A stretch of DNA of 64,000 nucleotides from NCBI GenBank assembly GCA_013204025.1, contig JABMOW010000104.1, forward strand, positions 54,801 to 118,800. Reading direction: 5' to 3'. The translations under genes were made by a program, and so were the position numbers. Every line of letters begins with the position of its first letter. Position 1 is the first letter of the stretch. The notes under the pieces are model-generated. The model made no database searches. It was not told the origin of the DNA and saw only the letters and a program-made list of their open reading frames with translations. This DNA comes from Fidelibacterota bacterium. GTDB taxonomy: Bacteria > Fidelibacterota > Marinisomatia > SCGC-AAA003-L08 > JACNLC01. Of the stretch, positions 58,736-64,000 are shown piece after piece.

Positions 58736-59722
58736 TTAATTTTCTAAAAACCGGTATCTGGTGGTTCTTTTATCACCCTGTTTTTCAATTATTCCATTAT
58801 CGACAGCAAATTTTAAATCTCTGCTTGCTGTTGCTGATGATATTTCTTTAAAAGCACGCAAATAGTCTTGCCTTGAGAAAAACTTAGAACCAACGATGTC
58901 TTTAAAATGCATTACTCTGTCAGTATTGGTTAATGTCACATTTTGTATTTTTAATAAATCTCCTAGAGCATCTTGTATAATTACCAGCATGAATTCAATA
59001 AAAATCGTCGAATTTCCCTGATTGTCCGATTGTTCCAATGCCAGATAATAGTCTTGTTGTCTTTCTTTAATGAGGGTTTCAATGGGTAGAAATTCAAAAA
59101 CAGGGGAATATTCTTTTAAAATCATTGTTTGCCAAAGACGTCCCATTCTGCCATTTCCATCTAAGAATGGATGTATAAATTCAAATTCATAATGGAATAC
59201 GCAACTTTTTATAAGAAGTAAATCGTCATCATTTTTTAAATATTGAAACAGGTCATTTAATAAAGATTGCACCATTCTTCCTGGTGGCGCAATATGGGCA
59301 ATTTTACTTCCTTTGACTATTCCTACCGAAAATGTCCTCAATGTTCCAGGCGTGTCAATTAAGTCCTTCATCAAAATCTCATGTGCTTTGCACAAAGACG
59401 ACAAATCATACGCATTAAATTCATCCAGTCTGTCATAGACGTCAATCGCATTTTTGACTTCAAGAATATCCTTTTCCGGCGCTAACACTCTTTTCTTATT
59501 CAATAAGGCGGTGATCTGTTCGACAGTTAATACATTCCCCTCAATTTCAAGAGAAGACTGGATTGTTTTTATCCTATTTTTTTTTCGTAATTCTGTGGGA
59601 GGTTTGTTTAAATGTGCTGAATTTGCTTCTCCAATTTTCTCTGAAATGGAGGCAATTCCGGCTAATATCTTATGTGTTATTTCGAATGGTGGTTTCATTG
59701 CTGAATACATCGATAGCATCAA
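58736..59722 (-). CDS. Fic family protein
   Basis: HPFLDGNGRMGRLW motif; N-terminal SSLEIEGN inhibitory-type motif. Confidence 0.93.
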   Translation of the reverse strand: MMLSMYSAMKPPFEITHKILAGIASISEKIGEANSAHLNKPPTELRKKNRIKTIQSSLEIEGNVLTVEQITALLNKKRVLAPEKDILEVKNAIDVYDRLDEFNAYDLSSLCKAHEILMKDLIDTPGTLRTFSVGIVKGSKIAHIAPPGRMVQSLLNDLFQYLKNDDDLLLIKSCVFHYEFEFIHPFLDGNGRMGRLWQTMILKEYSPVFEFLPIETLIKERQQDYYLALEQSDNQGNSTIFIEFMLVIIQDALGDLLKIQNVTLTNTDRVMHFKDIVGSKFFSRQDYLRAFKEISSATASRDLKFAVDNGIIEKQGDKRTTRYRFLEN

Positions 59723-59999
59723 ATGATACTATCACCTGTCATTAATGTGGTTTGAATTTACAACCGTTTATAAAACTAAATCTAATGGATGAGTATTTTT
59801 CTCAATTCGAGGGAGATAAAACTGTAATGGGATATGTCCATTTCACGACTGACCGGGCAGGTAATAAATACAGTATCTGTAAATTTACTGTTCTTTGTTC
59901 GGTACATGTTCGTTCCGGGATACTGATTCAGATCTGCTACTGCTGTCTACCATTGTGAGGCGCCCGATGACCGTTCAATCCTCTGTTTGTTCGTCGAAC

Positions 60000-60380
60000 T
60001 TACTTAGCCCATAACCCAATGGTATTTCCATCTAAATCCTTTATTTTTGCATGTCTTCCGGCATTTTCGGTAATAACTGATTCTTGTGCAACCACAAAGC
60101 CGCCTAATTGGATTGCCTTATTAATCACTTCCTGAATATTTTCCACATGTACAAAAAGGGTTACACCTACAGAGTTTATTACCTCTGTTGTTTTAACCAA
60201 GCCACCAAATAGAGAGCTATCACCAGTATTGATACTCCAGTAATCGGGTTCAAATTCTATAAATTCTTCAAATGTCCAACCGAACAATTGACCATAGAAC
60301 TTCATAGCGTTTTGAGTATCTTTTACCGGTATTTCAAACCAACATATTGGTCTTCGATTTGGGCTTTCGTGATTTGACAT
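60000..60380 (-). CDS. VOC family protein
   Basis: ICWFEIPVKDTQNAMKFYGQLFGWTFEEF...IKDLDGNTIGLWAK. Confidence 0.88.
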   Translation of the reverse strand: MSNHESPNRRPICWFEIPVKDTQNAMKFYGQLFGWTFEEFIEFEPDYWSINTGDSSLFGGLVKTTEVINSVGVTLFVHVENIQEVINKAIQLGGFVVAQESVITENAGRHAKIKDLDGNTIGLWAK

Positions 60381-60534
60381 TATTAATCTTTTTTGTTATA
60401 CATTTATTTAAAATAGTGGTCATGTTGTTGGCGGGAAGTCCAACCTATCGCAGTCCCAAACTTTATGGATTAATGCCAGGTTGGACGTTAATGTTACCTG
60501 CAATAATTACGTCTCTTGGTTTCATAGCTTCAGT

Positions 60535-61944
60535 TTATAGTACGCTGCTTTTAATGACCATTAATTTTTCACGTGTCATCTCGTGCATGGAGTATTGAAT
60601 TCCTCCCATTCCGATTCCAGATGAATCTCTTCCTCCGAAGGGCATCCAATCCACACGAAAAGCCGTGTGGTCATTTACCATCACTGCTGTTGCGTTCAGT
60701 TTTTTCACCGTATCCAGCGCAATATCCAGGTTTTTTGTAAAAACGGATGCTTGAAAATGAACATCAAGAGAGTTGGCAATTATTATGGCTTCATCTCTAT
60801 CTGAATATGAATAAATACAGACGACAGGGCCAAATATTTCCTGTGTTGAGACACAAACATTGAGAGGAGGATTTAGTAATACTGTCGGTTCATAACAAGT
60901 GTCAGAAATTCGCTTTCCACCACACAATAGTTTTGCCCCTTTGTCAATTGCCTCGTTTACCCATTTTTCCACCCGATCTACTTCAATCGGTGAAATTAGC
61001 GGACCTACGTCCGATTTTTCATCTAAAGGATCTCCAACAACTAACTTATTGGTCATCTCAGCAAATTGTTTCGCTACTGGATCACAAATACTTTCATGAA
61101 CAAAAACCCTTTGGACGGATACGCAAACTTGTCCGGCATGGTAAAATCCACCTTTTAAAAGAGCTGGAAGCATTTCATCGACGTCCGCATCTTTTTCAAC
61201 AATTACCGGAGCCGCTCCACCGTGTTCTAAAGCACATCGAGTTCCGGGAGATAGTTTTGACCGCAAATACCACCCAATCTTTGCCGATCCGATAAATGAA
61301 AAGTAATTCACTCTTTCATCAATAATCAATTGCTCAGCGGCTTCAGTTCCGCAAATTATTGCCTGACACCATCCGGAAGGCAAGCCTGCCTCATGTAAAA
61401 TATCAACAAAACCCAGGCATGATAATGGTGTAGTTCTGGCGGGTTTTATGATTACCGGACAACCTGTTGCAATAGCCGTCACGGTTTGATGAACAGTTAA
61501 GTTCAACGGATGATTAAACGCACTTATTGAACATACGACTCCTATCGGTTCTCTGGTGGTAAAGCCCAACCTGTTTTCTGAAGCTTTCGTTAAACCCATA
61601 GGGATTTGCTCCCCATTCAAATGTGCAATGTGTTCTGCGGCTAATTTCACACCGTGAATCGCCCGGAGCACTTCAATTTTTGAATCTGTATAAGGCTTTC
61701 CTCCTTCGCGGGCAGCAGTTATCGTTAATTCCTCAACTCGGGTTTTCATTATTTCAACGGTCCGCTCCAATATTGAAATTCGTTCGTGAGCAGGAATCCA
61801 ATTTGACTGATTCTGAAATAACTCGTATGCTGTACTTAACGCTTTTTCTACTTCTTCTTTCCCCACTAACGGAATTTCTTTAATAAGCGTCTGGTCGAAT
61901 GGAGATAGTACTTTTAGCATAGTATTTGATTTTATAGGATGCAT
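60535..61944 (-). CDS. aldehyde dehydrogenase family protein
   Basis: SFIGSAKIGWYLRSK, LEHGGAAPVIVEKDAD, GQVCVSVQRV, EIFGPVVCIY. Confidence 0.95.
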   Translation of the reverse strand: MHPIKSNTMLKVLSPFDQTLIKEIPLVGKEEVEKALSTAYELFQNQSNWIPAHERISILERTVEIMKTRVEELTITAAREGGKPYTDSKIEVLRAIHGVKLAAEHIAHLNGEQIPMGLTKASENRLGFTTREPIGVVCSISAFNHPLNLTVHQTVTAIATGCPVIIKPARTTPLSCLGFVDILHEAGLPSGWCQAIICGTEAAEQLIIDERVNYFSFIGSAKIGWYLRSKLSPGTRCALEHGGAAPVIVEKDADVDEMLPALLKGGFYHAGQVCVSVQRVFVHESICDPVAKQFAEMTNKLVVGDPLDEKSDVGPLISPIEVDRVEKWVNEAIDKGAKLLCGGKRISDTCYEPTVLLNPPLNVCVSTQEIFGPVVCIYSYSDRDEAIIIANSLDVHFQASVFTKNLDIALDTVKKLNATAVMVNDHTAFRVDWMPFGGRDSSGIGMGGIQYSMHEMTREKLMVIKSSVL

Positions 61945-63575
61945 GTTTTCTCTTTTAATAATATGTTTAAAATTGAGTGATTTAATGAATAATCCACTGC
62001 TAGATCAATAACGTGAACGCCATTTTCTTTCAGGCATTTGTTGAGAATATTTTTGAAGTCATCATCACTTTCAGGTCTATGGCCAATTGCCCCGTAACTC
62101 TCGGCATATTTCACAAAATCAGGATTTTTATAATCCAATCCAAAATTATCAAAACCCAGTCCTTCCTGTTTCCATTTTATCATTCCATACGCATTATCAT
62201 TCAAAATGATGACCACCATATTTAATCCTAAACGGACGGCTGTTTCTAATTCTTGTGAATTCATCATAAATCCACCATCGCCACAAACGGTGACCACTTT
62301 TTTATCGGGATTTATGAGTTTTGCCAACATTCCAGATGGCAAGCCTGCTCCCATGGTTGCCAAAGCGTTATCAAGTATCAGAGTATTGGGTTGGTAGCAT
62401 TTATAATTTCGGGCGAACCATATTTTATACACACCGTTATCCAGTGTTACAATGCCATCTTCCGGTAATTCTTCTCTGACAATATGCACCAATCGTTGTG
62501 GTAAAATGGGAAATCTTTTGTCTTTGGAATATTTTGAAAGATGACTTTCCACCTCGTCTTTTACTCTCGCAAAATAAGATAAATCCCAGTTGCTTTTATC
62601 TTTAACGTGTCTCGTCAACTTTTGGACGGAAACTGCAATATCTCCCACGATATTTTGTTGGGGAAAATAAACTTGATCTACTTCGGCGGGGAAGAAATTG
62701 ACATGAATGACTTTGGCTCCGTTTTCTTCCATGATGAATGGTGGTTTTTCAACCACATCATGCCCTACATTAATAATTAAATCAGCCCGATTGATCGCAC
62801 AATGCAGAAAATCGTTAGCAGATAAAGCGGCCGTTCCCATGAATTTTGGATGTCTTTCATCTACCACTCCTTTCCCCAGTTGGGTATTGAAAAATGGAAT
62901 TCCGGTTTTCTCAATAAATTGGGTTAAAGCTTTGCTCGATCGCTTTCTATTTGCGCCAGCTCCGATGAGGAGCAGAGGCATTTTTGCATTTTCAATCATT
63001 TTCGCAGCGATTTTAATCGTCGGTTCATCGGCATCAGGTCTTCTATGCCCAACCACTTCAAAAATTCGATCATCACAATTCTTGTCGGCAGCAATGTCTT
63101 CAGGTAATTCCAGATGAACTGCTCCGGGGCGTTCTTCCATCGATAACCGAAAAGCCTCTCTCACCAATGAAGGTATATTATTGCCATCGACAATTTGCTT
63201 GGTATATTTGGTGATAGGCTTCATCAATTCCACAATATCTACAATTTGGAACCGTCCCTGTTTACTTTTTTTGATGGGTTTTTGACCGGTAATCATCATC
63301 ATTGGCATTGCCCCAAGTTGGGCGTAAGCAGCCGGAGTTGTAAAATTTGTTGCTCCAGGTCCCAGCGTAGCCATGCAGACACCTGGTTTCCCGGTGAGTC
63401 TTCCATAAGTAGCGGCCATAAATCCAGCGCCTTGTTCGTGCCGTGTGAGTATTAATTTGATTTTTGATCCTCTGAGAGAATCCAACATATCCAAATTTTC
63501 TTCTCCCGGGATTCCGAAAATGTATTCCACACCTTCGTTCTCCAGCGCTTTGATAAATAAATCTGATGCTTTCAT
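61932..63575 (-). CDS. acetolactate synthase large subunit-like TPP enzyme
   Basis: YIFGIPGEENLDMLDSL, VCMATLGPGATNF, GDGGFMMNSQELETAVRLGLNMVVIILNDNAYG. Confidence 0.94.
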   Translation of the reverse strand: MKASDLFIKALENEGVEYIFGIPGEENLDMLDSLRGSKIKLILTRHEQGAGFMAATYGRLTGKPGVCMATLGPGATNFTTPAAYAQLGAMPMMMITGQKPIKKSKQGRFQIVDIVELMKPITKYTKQIVDGNNIPSLVREAFRLSMEERPGAVHLELPEDIAADKNCDDRIFEVVGHRRPDADEPTIKIAAKMIENAKMPLLLIGAGANRKRSSKALTQFIEKTGIPFFNTQLGKGVVDERHPKFMGTAALSANDFLHCAINRADLIINVGHDVVEKPPFIMEENGAKVIHVNFFPAEVDQVYFPQQNIVGDIAVSVQKLTRHVKDKSNWDLSYFARVKDEVESHLSKYSKDKRFPILPQRLVHIVREELPEDGIVTLDNGVYKIWFARNYKCYQPNTLILDNALATMGAGLPSGMLAKLINPDKKVVTVCGDGGFMMNSQELETAVRLGLNMVVIILNDNAYGMIKWKQEGLGFDNFGLDYKNPDFVKYAESYGAIGHRPESDDDFKNILNKCLKENGVHVIDLAVDYSLNHSILNILLKEKTCIL

Positions 63576-63643
63576 ATTCTATTTCTTTGTTTTGTGTTTT
63601 TTATTTTCAAATAAAACCCTTTTCAGGTGCTTCTTATTGCTTG

Positions 63644-63997
63644 TTATCGTTTGGTTCGAATGTATTCAATAAATTCTAAAACCGTTTTTGTATGGGGGTG
63701 ATCTTCACCAAAAGCGTTCTTAAAAATTTCATACGCTGCCACCCATAAATCTCGTGCTTTTTCATAATTCTCTAAATCTTGATAGACTGATGCCAGGTTG
63801 GACTGACTAACAGCAACATTTGGGTGTTTATCACCAAAATTTTTCAGGCCAGATTTTAATGCAGTCTCCAATAAATCTCGTGCCTTTTCATAGTCCCCCA
63901 AAGCTTGATAGACATTTGCCAGGTTGGACTGACGAGGTGCAACAGTTGGGTGTTTATCACCAAAATTTTTCAGGTCAGACTTTAATGCAGTCTCCAA
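63644..63997 (-). CDS. tetratricopeptide repeat protein, truncated by the window edge
   Basis: 42-aa TPR repeats (YEKARDLLETALKSGLKNFGDKHPNVAVSQSNLASVYQ) with near-identical 126-bp DNA repeats. Confidence 0.85.
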   Translation of the reverse strand: METALKSDLKNFGDKHPTVAPRQSNLANVYQALGDYEKARDLLETALKSGLKNFGDKHPNVAVSQSNLASVYQDLENYEKARDLWVAAYEIFKNAFGEDHPHTKTVLEFIEYIRTKR

Positions 63998-64000
63998 TAA

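Noticed and set aside
60347-60598. Plus-strand 83-aa hydrophobic ORF between VOC and ALDH genes
   Set aside because: Overlaps both flanking genes on the other strand and shows no domain; possible remnant but not supportable.
1-64000. CRISPR arrays, tRNA/rRNA genes, transposases, prophage
   Set aside because: No regularly spaced repeats, no convincing TpsiC-arm patterns and no transposase, integrase or phage structural proteins were seen in the ORFs.

Overview
The window looks like ordinary chromosome from a Gram-negative, probably Candidatus Marinimicrobia/FCB-type bacterium. That placement is inferred from PNPFNP-type C-terminal sorting domains, dockerin-like repeats and a TonB receptor; no taxonomic search was run. 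There are no rRNA, tRNA or CRISPR genes. Most of the window is housekeeping or metabolic genes: htrA-like, DASS transporter, BamA-like, plsY, DAK2-DegV, miaA, SSS symporter, rmuC, DyP peroxidase, DEAD helicase, ALDH/ALS. Two accessory blocks stand out. (1) A phosphate-starvation block at about 26.3-40.7 kb: phoU, pstBACS, an Agt-like glycosyltransferase plus PlcP-like metallophosphoesterase, a dockerin/sorting-domain secreted protein, a TonB-dependent receptor, phoR and phoB. A 123-bp copy of the phoU 3' end and a 1.9-kb AT-rich segment with gene debris lie just downstream of phoU. (2) A redox block at about 41.5-54.4 kb: an ECF sigma factor, a ZAS-type anti-sigma candidate and five copies of a TTGTCA(GG)-N16-18-CGACT(A) promoter-like motif. 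The motifs precede the sigma gene, two secreted dockerin proteins and two operons rich in redox genes. Three of them also carry a 13-bp GAGG-N5-CCTC inverted repeat downstream. Within this block, a redoxin-like protein has an in-frame TGA exactly where the first Cys of its CxxC motif should be (W-U-P-V-C), followed by a bSECIS-like hairpin: a candidate selenoprotein, although the same gene also carries an apparent frameshift.
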